A DNA stretch of 64,000 bases, from the NCBI GenBank assembly GCA_016709495.1, contig JADJMS010000022.1, positions 54,458 to 118,457 of the forward strand. Reading direction: 5' to 3'. A model generated the notes under the pieces. It was not told where the DNA came from, did not search any database, and worked only from the letters and a program-made list of their open reading frames with translations. This DNA is from Candidatus Dechloromonas phosphorivorans (GTDB taxonomy: Bacteria; Pseudomonadota; Gammaproteobacteria; Burkholderiales; Rhodocyclaceae). Below, piece by piece: positions 10,878 to 29,480 of the stretch; position 1 is the stretch's first letter; every line of letters starts with the position of its first letter. Position numbers and translations under genes: made by a program.

Positions 10878-11422
10878 GTGTCTTCTTTCATGGCGTAAAT
10901 CGCCGGCAAATGACGCCATGCGCCGTCGACATCCATGCCGAAACCGAAAACAAAGCGATCAGGTACGGTCAACCCGACAAAATCGGCAGAAATTGGTTTT
11001 TGCTTGCCATTCAGTTTGTCAGTGAAAACTGCCGTCAATACCGCCTCCGCCCCCATGCGTCGCAGGCTTTCCTTGACTGCCGCCAATGTCACGCCTTCGT
11101 CGAGAATATCGTCAACAACCAATACGGTGCGCCCCTTGACCGAGGTCCACGGTGCACTGCGCCAGGAAATCTTGCCACCCTGTGTATCGGGACCATAGCG
11201 CGTGGCGTGCAGGTAATCAAACTCAAGCGGAAAATCGAGCCTGGTCAGCAGTTGACCGCAAAAGATCAGTCCACCGGTCATTACGCACAACACCAGCGGA
11301 TTTTTATCGGCTAGTTTGCTTTTGATTTGCGCAGCCAGTTCGCTCACTGCAGCGCTGACCACCTCAGCAGAATGTATCAGTTCGGCTTCGTCGAGTAATT
11401 TGCGCGCTTTGTCCGCATCCAT
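10874..11422 (-). CDS. hpt: hypoxanthine-guanine phosphoribosyltransferase
   Basis: Purine salvage enzyme making IMP/GMP from PRPP. The 182-residue protein has the PRPP-binding motif LVVDDILDEGVTL (about 100-112) and the C-terminal VPDRFVFGFGMDVDG base-binding segment. It is 3 bases downstream of galU and overlaps the methyltransferase. The neighbouring mtnP releases hypoxanthine or adenine, a ready substrate for this enzyme. Confidence 0.92.
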   Translation of the reverse strand: MDADKARKLLDEAELIHSAEVVSAAVSELAAQIKSKLADKNPLVLCVMTGGLIFCGQLLTRLDFPLEFDYLHATRYGPDTQGGKISWRSAPWTSVKGRTVLVVDDILDEGVTLAAVKESLRRMGAEAVLTAVFTDKLNGKQKPISADFVGLTVPDRFVFGFGMDVDGAWRHLPAIYAMKEDT

Positions 11423-11425
11423 GAT

Positions 11426-15542
<4,117 letters not shown>

Positions 15543-18500
15543 TTACGCCGCATCCCTCATCTTCAAAGCTTCCTGAATATCCACTTCCACCACGCGCGAG
15601 ACGCCGGATTCCTGCATTGTCACGCCGACTAGCTGCTCGGCCATTTCCATGGCGATTTTATTATGGGAGATGAATAAAAACTGTGTGTTAGCAGACATTT
15701 TCTTCACCATGCCGCAAAAACGCTCGGTATTTGTGTCGTCCAGCGGCGCGTCGACTTCATCAAGCAGACAGAACGGCGCCGGGTTGAGCTGGAACATCGA
15801 GAAAACCAGGGCAATTGCCGTCAGCGCCTTTTCACCACCAGATAACAAATGAATGGTCGAATTCTTCTTGCCCGGCGGCTGGGCGATAACCTGCACGCCA
15901 GCGTCGAGAATTTCCTCACCGGTCATCACCAGCTCGGCGCGACCACCACCGAACAGCTCGGGAAAAAGTTGGCCAAAATGGCTGTTGACCGTATCAAACG
16001 TTGATTTGAGCAAGTCACGCGTTTCGCGGTCGATACGGCGGATGGCGTTTTCCAGCGTTTCCATCGCTTCGTTGAGGTCGGCGGCCTGCATATCGAGGTA
16101 GCCTTTACGCTCGGTGGCTGTGTCGAGTTCCTGCAAGGCGGCGAGATTGACTGCGCCAAGTTCGGCAATCGCGTTGCCCAAGCGGGTAATTTCGCCCTGC
16201 AAACCGGCTGGCTTTACATTGCCGAGTTCCGGCAACAAAGCTGCTTCATCTGCACCGGCTTCCAGTAGTTGCTGGGCAAACTGTTCGGTATTAAGCGCCG
16301 CTGCCTGCTCTTTCAGCTTGAGGTCGCCGATGCGAACACGTAGTGGCTCCAAACCCTGCTCTATTTTCAGGCGCTGCTCTTCCAGACCACGCAAGGCGTT
16401 GGTTACTATTTCCAATGCCTCACGCCTGGCGGCCAGCGCCATTTCCTTTTCCTGCCGCAACTCAAGCGCCGCTTGCAGATTACCTTCCATCACATCGGGC
16501 GGCACCGCGGCGACCTGCTCGGCACAAATGGCGCGATCTTTTTCGATACGAGTCAACTCGCGCTGAGCGGTAGCCAGCTGGACAAAAATATCCTTTAGCT
16601 TGTTCTCAGCCTCGCGTAAGGAAAACTGCGCTTCACGCAACGCCCGGTCAAAATCGGAATTGCGTTCACGTTCTGCACGCACTGCACGCTCCGCTTCATC
16701 CAGCCGTGATTGTGCACCGGCGACCAGCACGCGGATGCGGCCCAGACCATCACGTACTTCGGCGATTTTTTCATCAGCCGCCATGTCGCGCTCGCGTTCG
16801 CTTTCCTCTTCTTCGGCCAGCTCAGCCAGTTGCTCCTGCTGGCGTTCCTTGATTTCACGATAGCGTTCCAGCGCCTGTGCCAGCTTCAAGACATCAAGCT
16901 GAGCCGCATGGACGCGCTGCTGGCGGTCGGTGATGTATTGGCGGATTTCACCCAGTTCTTCGCGCTTGTCATCGAGCTGCTCGTCGAGCATTTCCAGTTG
17001 TTCGCGGATGCCGTCAGCCTTTTCCTCGAAGGTTGCGATGCCTTCGCCCAGCGTTTCGATCTCGCGCTGGCGTTCGAGCAGGCCGTGTTCACTCTTGTCC
17101 AGCGCAAAAAAAGTCAGGCTTGAACGAGTCAAAATATCGCCAGCCTTGGTTACCAAGGCAATACCAGAAGGCAGGTCATTGCGCAGGCTCAAGGCCACAT
17201 CGAGCGTTTCTGCGGCCCATACGCTGCCTAACCAGTCGATCAATACGCTGGCCAGTGCAGGATTGTCACTGCAAACCCGCTGATTCAGATTTGTTACGGT
17301 CGACGCCGTTTTTGGGTCAAAAATTTGGTCGTTTGGCAGGATCACGCTTAAATGGGCATCTGGCCTGTCGTGCAGCCACTCATCAAGTTTGGCCGGGTCT
17401 TCACAGGCAATCGCACTCAGGCGTTCGCGTAAAACAGCTTCGACGGCGGATTCCCAGCCGGCTTCAACATGAATTTGTTGCCATAGCGGCTGTGCCTGAT
17501 CCAAGCCGTGGCGTTGCAACCATTCCGGCAATTTACCGCTTTGTTGGGTACGCGCCTGCATCTGCACCAGCGCGGCGCGGCGTGCCTCTCCTGCCGCCAA
17601 CTCACGCTCAATGCGCTGCAATTCATCTTGCACCTGACGCCGCGCGGCTTCCATTTGCGGCAATTCAAGTTGCAATTGTTGCAAATGATCCTGATCGCCA
17701 GCCAACTCTTCACGCAGTAGCGAAAGCTCTTCTTCCTTCTCGGCCAGATCGAGTGCATCTGGCGCATCTTGCCCACCCGCCTCTTCACGCAGGCGTTCGC
17801 GACGCAGCGTAATTGCCTGCAAGGCGCGTTGGGCGTGGGATTTGTTGGTCAGTTCAACCTCAAGGCGCTGCTCGGCATGGGTTGTGCGCGACCTCAAACG
17901 TTGCAACTCTTCTTGTGCCTGAGCGTGGCTTTCTTCAACCTGTGGCGCCAGATTCATCTGCTGATGCAGGCGCTCTTCTGCTTCCTCGACACGCAAGCGC
18001 GTGATTTCCTGCAATTCTTCCCATTTTTGGCGGTCAACCGTAAGTGTTTCAGCCGTCTGGCTCCATTGAGCCAACTCGCCTTCAAGCTGTGCCAGTCGTG
18101 TTTCCAGTTGAAGGTGCGACTCACGCCGATGGCGAATCTCCGCCTCCAGCTTGGCTACTTCGGCATTGGCGGCGTACATGTCGCTTTGCGCGTTATGCAA
18201 GGCATCGCCAGCGGCAAAGTGCGCCTCCCGAGTCTCTTCAGCCCGCGCCTCGGTCTCACGCAGCGCTGCGCTTTGCGCTTCAAGATCGGTGACAGCACGC
18301 TCAACTTCCAGCGCTAAGCGCTGACGCTCAGCATCCGCCTCGCGTTTTTTTAACAGCCACAACACCTGCTGGCGCTGCACCAGTTGCTCGTTTAACGCAT
18401 GGTAGCGACGTGCCACCTCGGCCTGAGCACCCAGCTTTTCGATCTGATTGCCCAATTCGAGGCGAATATCCTCAACCCGGGTCAAATTTTCACGGCTATC

Positions 18501-19055
18501 TTCGAGTCGACCGTTGGTTTCCTTACGCCGCTCCTTGTAGCGCGTCACGCCCGCCGCTTCCTCAAGGAAAACACGCAGATCATCCGGCCGCGCCTCGATA
18601 ATGCGCGAAATCATGCCCTGGCCGATGATGGCGTAGGCGCGCGGCCCGAGGCCGGTACCAAGGAACAAATCTGTGATGTCTTTACGTCGAACCTTCAGAT
18701 TATTGATGAAATAATCCGACTGTCCTTGCCGCGTCAGGGTGCGTTTTACTGAAAGTTCAGTGTATTGCGACCACTGGCCCAGTGCCCGACCCAACAGGTT
18801 CTCGAAAATCAGTTCAACGGATGCCCGCGACACCGGTTTTCGGTTGGATGAACCGTTGAAGATGACATCCATCATTGACTCGCCACGCAATTCCGACGCT
18901 TTCGACTCGCCCAGCACCCAGCGTACGGCATCCATGATGTTGGATTTGCCGCAGCCATTGGGGCCGACAACGCCCACCAGCTGCCCGGGAAGGGCCACAG
19001 AAGTAGGGTCGACGAAAGATTTGAAACCGGCGAGTTTGAGTTTGGTCAGGCGCAT
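15543..19055 (-). CDS. smc: chromosome segregation ATPase SMC
   Basis: Condensin ATPase organising the chromosome. The 1170-residue protein has the N-terminal Walker A GPNGCGKSNIMDAVRWVLGE (about 31-50), two very long coiled coils flanking a hinge near residues 500-620, and the C-terminal ABC signature HLLSGGEKALTAIAL followed by Walker B CLLDEVDAPLDD. Complete, normal length. First gene of the minus-strand operon ending in mtnP. Confidence 0.97.
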   Translation of the reverse strand: MRLTKLKLAGFKSFVDPTSVALPGQLVGVVGPNGCGKSNIMDAVRWVLGESKASELRGESMMDVIFNGSSNRKPVSRASVELIFENLLGRALGQWSQYTELSVKRTLTRQGQSDYFINNLKVRRKDITDLFLGTGLGPRAYAIIGQGMISRIIEARPDDLRVFLEEAAGVTRYKERRKETNGRLEDSRENLTRVEDIRLELGNQIEKLGAQAEVARRYHALNEQLVQRQQVLWLLKKREADAERQRLALEVERAVTDLEAQSAALRETEARAEETREAHFAAGDALHNAQSDMYAANAEVAKLEAEIRHRRESHLQLETRLAQLEGELAQWSQTAETLTVDRQKWEELQEITRLRVEEAEERLHQQMNLAPQVEESHAQAQEELQRLRSRTTHAEQRLEVELTNKSHAQRALQAITLRRERLREEAGGQDAPDALDLAEKEEELSLLREELAGDQDHLQQLQLELPQMEAARRQVQDELQRIERELAAGEARRAALVQMQARTQQSGKLPEWLQRHGLDQAQPLWQQIHVEAGWESAVEAVLRERLSAIACEDPAKLDEWLHDRPDAHLSVILPNDQIFDPKTASTVTNLNQRVCSDNPALASVLIDWLGSVWAAETLDVALSLRNDLPSGIALVTKAGDILTRSSLTFFALDKSEHGLLERQREIETLGEGIATFEEKADGIREQLEMLDEQLDDKREELGEIRQYITDRQQRVHAAQLDVLKLAQALERYREIKERQQEQLAELAEEEESERERDMAADEKIAEVRDGLGRIRVLVAGAQSRLDEAERAVRAERERNSDFDRALREAQFSLREAENKLKDIFVQLATAQRELTRIEKDRAICAEQVAAVPPDVMEGNLQAALELRQEKEMALAARREALEIVTNALRGLEEQRLKIEQGLEPLRVRIGDLKLKEQAAALNTEQFAQQLLEAGADEAALLPELGNVKPAGLQGEITRLGNAIAELGAVNLAALQELDTATERKGYLDMQAADLNEAMETLENAIRRIDRETRDLLKSTFDTVNSHFGQLFPELFGGGRAELVMTGEEILDAGVQVIAQPPGKKNSTIHLLSGGEKALTAIALVFSMFQLNPAPFCLLDEVDAPLDDTNTERFCGMVKKMSANTQFLFISHNKIAMEMAEQLVGVTMQESGVSRVVEVDIQEALKMRDAA

Positions 19056-19097
19056 GGGTGATCCCGGCGGACGTAAAATATCCAGCCTTGGCGGGGG

Positions 19098-19106
19098 TCG
19101 TATAAT
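19098..19106 (-). promoter_or_regulatory. possible promoter in the smc / deaminase divergent gap
   Basis: The 121-base gap between smc and the deaminase contains GTCGTATAATAG. On the plus strand this offers TATAAT (19101-19106); on the minus strand the same place reads TGCTATTAT, an extended -10. No good -35 is seen in either direction, so which gene it serves is unclear. Confidence 0.3.
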
Positions 19107-19176
19107 AGCATTGAGCTATTTGAGAGTTATTCAGATGAATGACCTGCCGAGCTGAATCCACTAAGCGAAGTTCAAA

Positions 19177-19650
19177 TTGAATAATGACCAGTTTTACCTC
19201 TCTCGCGCTATCGAACTGGCGCTCAAAAGCGCCAGGAGTGGTGACGGCGGCCCATTCGGCGCAGTCATTGTTTGCGATGGAAAAATCATCAGCGAAAGCG
19301 GGAATCAAGTCGTCCGTACCTGCGACCCAACAGCCCACGCTGAAATCATGGCCATTCGTACCGCCTGTGTTGCGGCCAACAACTTTCATCTGCCAAATGC
19401 CACGCTCTACGCCTCCAGCGAGCCCTGCCCAATGTGTCTTTCAGCCGCCTATTGGGCACGCATCGAGCGCATCGTTTTCGCCAACAGCCGGGCGGAAGCC
19501 GCCGCCATCGGCTTTTGTGACGACGAGTTATACGAAGAATTGAATCGCCACTTCTCGGCACGCAGCATCATCATGGAACACCAGCCCATGCCGGAAGCCC
19601 TGTTACCAATGCACTACTGGATAAACAAGACAGATCGCACTTGTTATTGA
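19177..19650 (+). CDS. nucleoside/guanine deaminase family protein
   Basis: Zinc-dependent deaminase of the cytidine-deaminase superfamily, 157 residues. The zinc site is complete: HAEIMAI (His/Glu, about 52-58) and PCPMCLSA (about 82-89). The GGPFGAVIV segment and the C-terminal hydrophobic/aromatic tail ending in Tyr resemble guanine deaminase GuaD more than tRNA deaminase TadA. The only in-frame start after the upstream stop is TTG at 19177 (LNNDQFYL read as M); the ribosome binding site is poor. Confidence 0.82.
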   Translation: MNNDQFYLSRAIELALKSARSGDGGPFGAVIVCDGKIISESGNQVVRTCDPTAHAEIMAIRTACVAANNFHLPNATLYASSEPCPMCLSAAYWARIERIVFANSRAEAAAIGFCDDELYEELNRHFSARSIIMEHQPMPEALLPMHYWINKTDRTCY

Positions 19651-19696
19651 ATGACCAACAGGCACCGCCCCAGAAATTCGTCTGATAAATCACTGA

Positions 19697-22300
19697 ATGA
19701 AAATAGAAAACAAAGAAAACATAAGCACCGGCAAGGACACCACAGGCCATACGCCGATGATGCGCCAATATTTGAAATTAAAGGCGGATAACGCAGCAAA
19801 TACGCTTTTGTTTTACAGAATGGGGGATTTCTACGAGCTTTTCTTTGAAGATGCCGAGAAAGCTGCACGTCTGCTGGACATTACGCTGACAACCCGCGGG
19901 CAGTCTGCCGGCACACCGATCAAGATGTGTGGCATCCCCTTCCATTCACTTGAGCCCTACTTGGCCAAGCTGGTGAAGCTTGGCGAATCGGTTGTAATCT
20001 GCGAGCAAATCGGTGACCCAGCGACTAGCAAAGGGCCGGTAGAACGTGCCGTGGCGCGCATCGTCACACCCGGCACCCTGACCGATGCGGCACTGCTCGA
20101 TGACAAGCACGACGTCTGGCTGCTGGCGCTGACCACAACACGCAACACCGCCGGCCTGGCACGACTGAATCTGGCCAGTGGCGAATTCATCCTGACCGAA
20201 GTACCCGCAGAGCAACTCGCTGCCACGCTGGAACGCATCCGCCCGGCGGAAATTCTCTACCCCGAATCCTGGCAGCCAGATTTTGCGCTGGAGTCGGCAC
20301 GCACCCGCCAGCCTGACTGGTATTTTGAATACGACTCAGCCAAACGCCTGCTTTGCGAACAGTTCAAGGTCGCCGCGCTTTCCGGCTTTGGTGCTGAAGG
20401 CCTGCGCCCGGCAATTGCCGCTGCCGGCGCCCTGCTGCAATACGCGCAAACCACGCAATCAGGAAATCTACCGCATTTGCGGGCGTTGACCGTGGAACTT
20501 GAGGGCAGTTACCTCGGCCTCGATCTCGCCACCCGACGCAATCTCGAACTCACCGAAACACTGCGCGGCCAGCCCTCGCCTACCCTGTTTTCATTGCTCG
20601 ACAATTGCATCACCAGCATGGGCTCACGCCAGTTGCGCCACGCCCTTCACCACCCACTGCGCGAGCGCGACATTCCCGCCGCTCGCCATAGTGCGGTCGA
20701 AGCGCTGCTTGATGACTACGGGCGGATGGCTGGCGAGGTTCGTCGCGAACTACGCGAAATTGCTGACATTGAACGAATTGCTGGCCGCATAGCGTTGAGA
20801 AATGCGCGACCCCGCGATCTGGCCAGCCTGCGCCAATCACTGGCTAGCCTAAACACCCTGCGTGTCCCTTTACAAGCTAGCCCATCACCACTGCTCGACA
20901 GTCTCTACGCCGATCTCGAGACACCGGTTGCGACGCTTGATCTGCTCATCCGTGCCATCGCCCCGGAACCCGCCGCCCAGATCCGCGATGGCGGCGCAAT
21001 TGCCAACGGTTACGATGCCGACCTGGATGAACTGCGCTCGCTCAACGACAACTGTGGCACCTATCTGGTCGACATGGAGATTCGCGAACGTGAGCGCAGT
21101 GGTATTGCCAGCCTTAAAGTCGAATTCAACAAAGTGCATGGCTTTTATATTGAAGTCACGCACGCCAATACTGACAAAATTCCTGACGACTACCGCCGTC
21201 GCCAAACGCTGAAAAATGCCGAGCGCTACATCACGCCGGAGCTGAAGGCCTTCGAGGACAAGGCACTGTCCGCCCAGGAACGCGCGCTGGCCCGCGAAAA
21301 ACTGCTCTACGAAGGAATTCTCAACGAACTGCTACCGGCTGTGCCCGCCCTGCAAACCATCGCCCGCGCTGTCGCCCAAGTCGACTTGCTGGCCAGCTTT
21401 GCTAACACCGCCCTCAAACGCAACTGGAGCAAGCCGGAATTCAGCCCGGAAATCGGGTTGACCGTAACCGGTGGCCGTCACCCGGTGGTTGAAGCTGAAA
21501 TGGCCAATAGCGCCCAGACTTTCATCGCCAATGACTGCCTGCTGCTCGAAAGCCGCCGCCTGTTGCTGATCACCGGCCCCAACATGGGCGGTAAATCAAC
21601 CTACATGCGGCAGACGGCGCTGATCGCCCTGCTCGCCCACATTGGCAGCTACGTGCCGGCAGATCGTTGCGTACTCGGCCCACTCGACCGTATCTTTACC
21701 CGCATCGGTGCTTCTGACGACCTCGCCTCCGGCCGCTCCACCTTCATGGTCGAAATGACTGAAGCCGCTGCCATCCTGCACCACGCAACGCCGAACAGCC
21801 TGGTACTAATGGACGAAATCGGGCGCGGCACCTCGACCTTCGACGGCATGGCGCTGGCCTTCGCCATCCTGCGTCACTTGATTGCCAAAAACCGCTGCCT
21901 GACGCTCTTTGCCACCCACTATTTCGAGATGACCCGGCTCGCACACGAATTCAGCGAACTGGCCAATGTGCACCTCGATGCCGTCGAGCACAACGACCGC
22001 ATCGTCTTCATGCACTCGGTTGAAGAAGGCCCGGCCAACCAGAGCTACGGGATACAGGTGGCGGCGCTGGCCGGCATTCCGAACGCCGTAGTCAAGGCAG
22101 CCCGCAAGCAGTTGCGCGAGTTCGAGCAACGTGCTGCGGTCGACCCGCTGCAACCCGATCTTTTTGCCCAGGGTGATCCTGAACCGGTCGAACCAGAAAC
22201 GCACCCGGCATTGGATCAACTAGCCGGCATCGACCCCGACAGCCTGACGCCACGTGCCGCACTGGATGCCTTGTATGCCCTGAAGAGCTTGCTCAAGTGA
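19697..22300 (+). CDS. mutS: DNA mismatch repair protein MutS
   Basis: Recognises mismatches and recruits MutL. The 867-residue protein starts with the mismatch-contacting motif [15 protein letters not shown] (about 35-49), then connector, lever and clamp domains, and an ABC ATPase domain with [17 protein letters not shown] (Walker A, about 630-646), Walker [16 protein letters not shown] and the dimer HTH at the end. Complete. Its stop overlaps the GTG start of the next gene. Confidence 0.97.
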   Translation: MKIENKENISTGKDTTGHTPMMRQYLKLKADNAANTLLFYRMGDFYELFFEDAEKAARLLDITLTTRGQSAGTPIKMCGIPFHSLEPYLAKLVKLGESVVICEQIGDPATSKGPVERAVARIVTPGTLTDAALLDDKHDVWLLALTTTRNTAGLARLNLASGEFILTEVPAEQLAATLERIRPAEILYPESWQPDFALESARTRQPDWYFEYDSAKRLLCEQFKVAALSGFGAEGLRPAIAAAGALLQYAQTTQSGNLPHLRALTVELEGSYLGLDLATRRNLELTETLRGQPSPTLFSLLDNCITSMGSRQLRHALHHPLRERDIPAARHSAVEALLDDYGRMAGEVRRELREIADIERIAGRIALRNARPRDLASLRQSLASLNTLRVPLQASPSPLLDSLYADLETPVATLDLLIRAIAPEPAAQIRDGGAIANGYDADLDELRSLNDNCGTYLVDMEIRERERSGIASLKVEFNKVHGFYIEVTHANTDKIPDDYRRRQTLKNAERYITPELKAFEDKALSAQERALAREKLLYEGILNELLPAVPALQTIARAVAQVDLLASFANTALKRNWSKPEFSPEIGLTVTGGRHPVVEAEMANSAQTFIANDCLLLESRRLLLITGPNMGGKSTYMRQTALIALLAHIGSYVPADRCVLGPLDRIFTRIGASDDLASGRSTFMVEMTEAAAILHHATPNSLVLMDEIGRGTSTFDGMALAFAILRHLIAKNRCLTLFATHYFEMTRLAHEFSELANVHLDAVEHNDRIVFMHSVEEGPANQSYGIQVAALAGIPNAVVKAARKQLREFEQRAAVDPLQPDLFAQGDPEPVEPETHPALDQLAGIDPDSLTPRAALDALYALKSLLK

Positions 22301-23217
22301 AAATTTGGTTAGCTTATGTTTTGCTGCTTATTTGCAGTCTTGCCCAGGCAGAGACCTGGCGCTTCGGGCTGATCGGCGACGTTCCCTATTCCGACTTCGA
22401 ACGTCAGGAACTGCCGCCCATGATTCAATCCATCAACGAACAAAACGTTGATTTAATCGCCCATATCGGCGATTTCAAGAACGGCAAGGAGCGCTGTGAC
22501 GATAACCTTTTTGATGACCGTTATCGGTTGTTCAATGCCAGCCGCGCTTCTTTCATTTTCGTTCCCGGCGACAACGAATGGACTGACTGCGAGCGCATGT
22601 CGAATGGCGCTTACGACCCAATCGAGCGTCTCAACAAACTGCGTCATTTGTTCTGGAAAGATAATTTGTCGCTGGGGCAAAAGAAACTGAATCTGGAACG
22701 TCAATCCGGCGCCTATCCCGAACACAGTCGCTTCCGACTTGGCCCGGTATTGTTCGTGACGTTGAATCTGCCAGGTGGAACCAATAATTTTGGCCTGACA
22801 CAGATACCCAGCCCAGAATTCAAGGCGCGCAACCCAATCGTGCTTGCCTGGCTAAAAGAGAGCTTTGCCCTGGCTCGGCGCGAGAAATCGGCCGGCATCG
22901 TGCTGTTGTTTCAAGCCAACCCTGGCTTCAAGCATTTTGCACAAGGTTTGGCACATCAAGGCTATCGGGATTTTCTTGAAAAACTATACGAAGAAACACA
23001 AAATTTCTCGGGTCAGGTGGTTGCCGCCCATGGCGATTCGCACATGAGTCGCATTGATCACCCTCTGCACGATGCACAAGGCAAGGTATTACTCAATTTT
23101 ACCCGTGTAGAAACCTTTGGCTACCCAATCATGGGTTGGACACGGGGAATCATCGACACCAATTCCCCGGCTTTATTTCGCTTTGAAACTTATCCCTGGC
23201 CAGTAAAGGCTCAGTGA
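22297..23217 (+). CDS. secreted calcineurin-like phosphoesterase
   Basis: The 306-residue protein has a signal peptide ([18 protein letters not shown]) and then metallophosphatase-like motifs: GLIGDVPYS (D-x-H-like first block), HIGDFKNG (G-D second block), PGDNEWTDC (GDNE third block) and HGDSHMSRI near the C terminus. The order matches the calcineurin-like fold. Substrate unknown; likely periplasmic. The GTG start overlaps the mutS stop as GTGA. Confidence 0.75.
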   Translation: MKIWLAYVLLLICSLAQAETWRFGLIGDVPYSDFERQELPPMIQSINEQNVDLIAHIGDFKNGKERCDDNLFDDRYRLFNASRASFIFVPGDNEWTDCERMSNGAYDPIERLNKLRHLFWKDNLSLGQKKLNLERQSGAYPEHSRFRLGPVLFVTLNLPGGTNNFGLTQIPSPEFKARNPIVLAWLKESFALARREKSAGIVLLFQANPGFKHFAQGLAHQGYRDFLEKLYEETQNFSGQVVAAHGDSHMSRIDHPLHDAQGKVLLNFTRVETFGYPIMGWTRGIIDTNSPALFRFETYPWPVKAQ

Positions 23218-23711
23218 CAGGTTTCCTCGTCATCGTCCGGGTTATGGACGTGACCATGTTCCAGCTCTTCGGCACTGGCCGGACGAATTGCCGTCACCGT
23301 GCAGGTGAAGATCAGGGCCATGCCGGCTAGCGGATGATTGCCATCAAGTACAACTTTGTCGTCTGCAATTTCGGTCACGCGATAAATAACGATCTCATCT
23401 TCCTCGCCCTCTTCCGGCCCACCTTCAAATTGCATGCCGACTTCAATTTCCTTGGGGAAATCCTTGCGCGGTTCAACCTGCACCATCTCGGCGTCGTACT
23501 CGCCAAAAGCCTCGTCTGGCTGCAACTTGACCTTGACTGACTCGCCAATCTTTTTGCCCTGCAACGATTCTTCAATCAGCGGGAAAATATCGTCGTAGCC
23601 GCCATGCAAGTAGATAAGGGGCTCACGGCCTTCGTCGACTACTTCACCGTCCGGGTCAGTCACGTGATAATCAAGAGTGATGACGAAATTTTTGGCAACC
23701 TGCGTGTTCAT
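23211..23711 (-). CDS. FKBP-type peptidyl-prolyl isomerase, SlyD-like
   Basis: The 166-residue protein has the FKBP half-domain start (LDYHVTDPDGEVVDEG), the conserved YLHGGYDDIFPLIEESLQGKKIGE block, an inserted flap domain (about 75-130), the closing DGNHPLAGMAL motif, and a short acidic, His/Cys-containing tail ([15 protein letters not shown]) that may bind metal. This is the SlyD architecture: prolyl isomerase and chaperone. The ATG overlaps the bcp stop. Confidence 0.88.
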   Translation of the reverse strand: MNTQVAKNFVITLDYHVTDPDGEVVDEGREPLIYLHGGYDDIFPLIEESLQGKKIGESVKVKLQPDEAFGEYDAEMVQVEPRKDFPKEIEVGMQFEGGPEEGEEDEIVIYRVTEIADDKVVLDGNHPLAGMALIFTCTVTAIRPASAEELEHGHVHNPDDDEETCH

Positions 23712-24181
23712 GTATTGAGTTCCTTGACCAGGCGCAGCATTTCCAGTGCGTGGCCTTTGTAGTTAACGTTGTAGAGCGCATGGCGAATGATGCCGGTGCG
23801 ATCAATGATAAAAGTGGAGCGGACCACACCGAATTTCTTGTGACCATCAACTTCTTTGGCCTGCCAGACACCATACTGCTTGCAGACGAAACCTTCGCTA
23901 TCAGAAAGCAGCTCGGTCCCGATGCCTTCCTTGTCGCGAAATTCCGCGTGTTTCAGGCAATCGTCGCGATTGATGCCAAACAGGACACAACCTTCCGCCT
24001 TGAAATCCTCCTCATGGTCGGAAAAATCGGTAGCTTCCTTGGTACAGCATGGCGTTCCATCCTTCGGGTAAAAGAAAAGAACGATGTGTTTCTTTCCTTG
24101 GTAGGCCGCCAGATCAATCGATTCCATATCAGCATCCGGCAATTTGAATGCGGGAGCTATGTCTCCAACCTTGAGCAGCAT
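23708..24181 (-). CDS. bcp: thiol peroxidase of the Bcp/PrxQ family
   Basis: Peroxiredoxin of 157 residues. The active-site segment reads KDGTPCCTKEATDFSDHE: the peroxidatic Cys is the second of a Cys-Cys pair where most family members have Gly-Cys, and the usual resolving Cys five residues later is Thr. It therefore probably works as a 1-Cys enzyme or uses an unusual partner. Conserved FYPKDGTP and F-G-V-x-R-S-T-F are present. Coupled to the slyD-like gene. Confidence 0.92.
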   Translation of the reverse strand: MLLKVGDIAPAFKLPDADMESIDLAAYQGKKHIVLFFYPKDGTPCCTKEATDFSDHEEDFKAEGCVLFGINRDDCLKHAEFRDKEGIGTELLSDSEGFVCKQYGVWQAKEVDGHKKFGVVRSTFIIDRTGIIRHALYNVNYKGHALEMLRLVKELNT

Positions 24182-24277
24182 GTTGATCTCCTTGAGCGCT
24201 CTGAAGGGGGGCCTTCTGAGGGCGATTCTAACGGAGGCAATTGCTGGTGACTACCAAGGTTGATGCCTTTATTTCGC

Positions 24278-24565
24278 TTATTTTCCGGGAACTTTTTCCG
24301 GAATCTGAACAAAGCTTTCATCTTGCCGGATCATGCCCAACTCAAAGCGGGCACGCTCTTCGATCGCATCGTAACCCTGTTTCAGATCGCGAACCTCGGC
24401 ATCGAGGCCCGCATTTCTGATTTCAAGCTTGCGTGTCACTTCCTTCTGCTGCTGCAATTGACGGTCGTAATCCCAAACCTTCAGCCAGCCTCCCTTACCC
24501 ACCCAGAGGGGGTACTGGAGCAAGCCGATGACTGCAAGGAGGCCGACCGTCAGCCAACGCATCAA
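24278..24565 (-). CDS. ftsB: cell division protein FtsB
   Basis: Bitopic divisome protein of 95 residues: a single N-terminal membrane segment ([18 protein letters not shown]), then a coiled coil (about 35-70, [17 protein letters not shown]), and the [15 protein letters not shown] motif typical of FtsB/DivIC. It directly follows eno, the standard proteobacterial arrangement. Confidence 0.92.
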   Translation of the reverse strand: MMRWLTVGLLAVIGLLQYPLWVGKGGWLKVWDYDRQLQQQKEVTRKLEIRNAGLDAEVRDLKQGYDAIEERARFELGMIRQDESFVQIPEKVPGK

Positions 24566-24568
24566 TAA

Positions 24569-25863
<1,295 letters not shown>

Positions 25864-25903
25864 TTATTATCAACAGGTTGAAGATGCTATTTAAACCAAA
25901 TTA

Positions 25904-28476
<2,573 letters not shown>

Positions 28477-28497
28477 TCACCGAAATAACCCTACGAT

Positions 28498-28507
28498 TTG
28501 CTAGAAT
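28498..28507 (+). promoter_or_regulatory. extended -10 element before the resorcinol-type cluster
   Basis: TTGCTAGAAT (28498-28507) contains an extended -10 (TGC-TAGAAT) 29 bases before the GTG start of the first cluster gene. No convincing -35 hexamer is seen at 16-18 bases. It lies in the 158-base divergent gap between pyrG and the cluster. Confidence 0.4.
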
Positions 28508-28535
28508 TTAGGGTTCGCCCTAATCAGAATGCACC

Positions 28536-29480
28536 GTGAAGAACGTTCTCGTCATCAATTACTCACAAACCGGACAGCTTTCGGACGTCAGCGCACAAGT
28601 TGTTGTGCCCTTGCGTGCGGCCGGCCACTCGGTGCATGTGGAAACATTGGTGCCTGAAACCCCTTTCCCATGGCCGTGGCCAATAGTTGATTTTGTTGAT
28701 GCCTTTCCCGAGTGCGTGCAACTCGATGCGCCACCTTTAAATCCACTAAGCATTTCCGCTGATCGCCAATTCGATCTGGTCATATTGACCTATCAGGTCT
28801 GGTATCTGGCACCAGCGCTGCCCATGACGGCATTTCTGAAAAGCCCCGAGGGCAAACGCCTGATCCATGGCAAACCAGTGATTACGCTGGTCGCCTGTCG
28901 CAATATGTGGCTTTCGGCACAGGAAACCATGAAACAACTGATTGCCGAAGCCGGCGGCCTGTTGCGCGATCATCTGGTATTCACCGACCAAGGCCATCCG
29001 CTGGCCACCTTCATCACCACACCGCGCTGGGTGCTGACTGGCAAACGCAATCGATTTTTTGGCTTGCCGCCAGCCGGCGTTGCGCCTGAAGAAATTCGCG
29101 GCGCCAGTCGCTTCGGGCGTGCGCTGGCCGATGCGCTCAATTGCGACGCCGAGAAATCAGCCGCCCCGATGCTGACCGGGCTGCGCGCAGCTACCGTCAA
29201 CCCACGCCTGGCCCTGAGCGAACGGGCGGCACATCGAGCCTTTAAAGTCTGGTCGAAGCTTATTCGTTTCTTCGGCAAACGTGGTCAATGGCGGCGTCGG
29301 CCAATGTTGCTGGTATTTGCACTGTATTTGATTACCCTGGTATTAACCGTCGTTCCCTTAAGCCTGTTGCTACAATGGGTATTTTCCCCTCTGCTCAAAC
29401 CGCGTCTCGAACGGCTAAAAGCTGAACTCGAACTGCCTTCTGGTTCGCAGGAATTCAATCTAGAAAAATATGCACAGTAG
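28536..29480 (+). CDS. DarA-like flavodoxin-fold protein (dialkylresorcinol condensing enzyme family)
   Basis: The 314-residue protein opens with a flavodoxin-like FMN-binding loop (VINYSQTGQLSDVS, about residues 6-19) and shows PITLVACRNMWLSAQE and WVLTGKR downstream; the C-terminal part has a basic stretch followed by a hydrophobic segment (LLVFALYLITLVLTVVPLSL, about 260-280) suggesting membrane association. It resembles the DarA family, which acts with the ketosynthase DarB in dialkylresorcinol synthesis, and it lies directly before a DarB-like gene (11-base overlap). GTG start. Role in ring formation or aromatisation is inference. Confidence 0.78.
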   Translation: MKNVLVINYSQTGQLSDVSAQVVVPLRAAGHSVHVETLVPETPFPWPWPIVDFVDAFPECVQLDAPPLNPLSISADRQFDLVILTYQVWYLAPALPMTAFLKSPEGKRLIHGKPVITLVACRNMWLSAQETMKQLIAEAGGLLRDHLVFTDQGHPLATFITTPRWVLTGKRNRFFGLPPAGVAPEEIRGASRFGRALADALNCDAEKSAAPMLTGLRAATVNPRLALSERAAHRAFKVWSKLIRFFGKRGQWRRRPMLLVFALYLITLVLTVVPLSLLLQWVFSPLLKPRLERLKAELELPSGSQEFNLEKYAQ

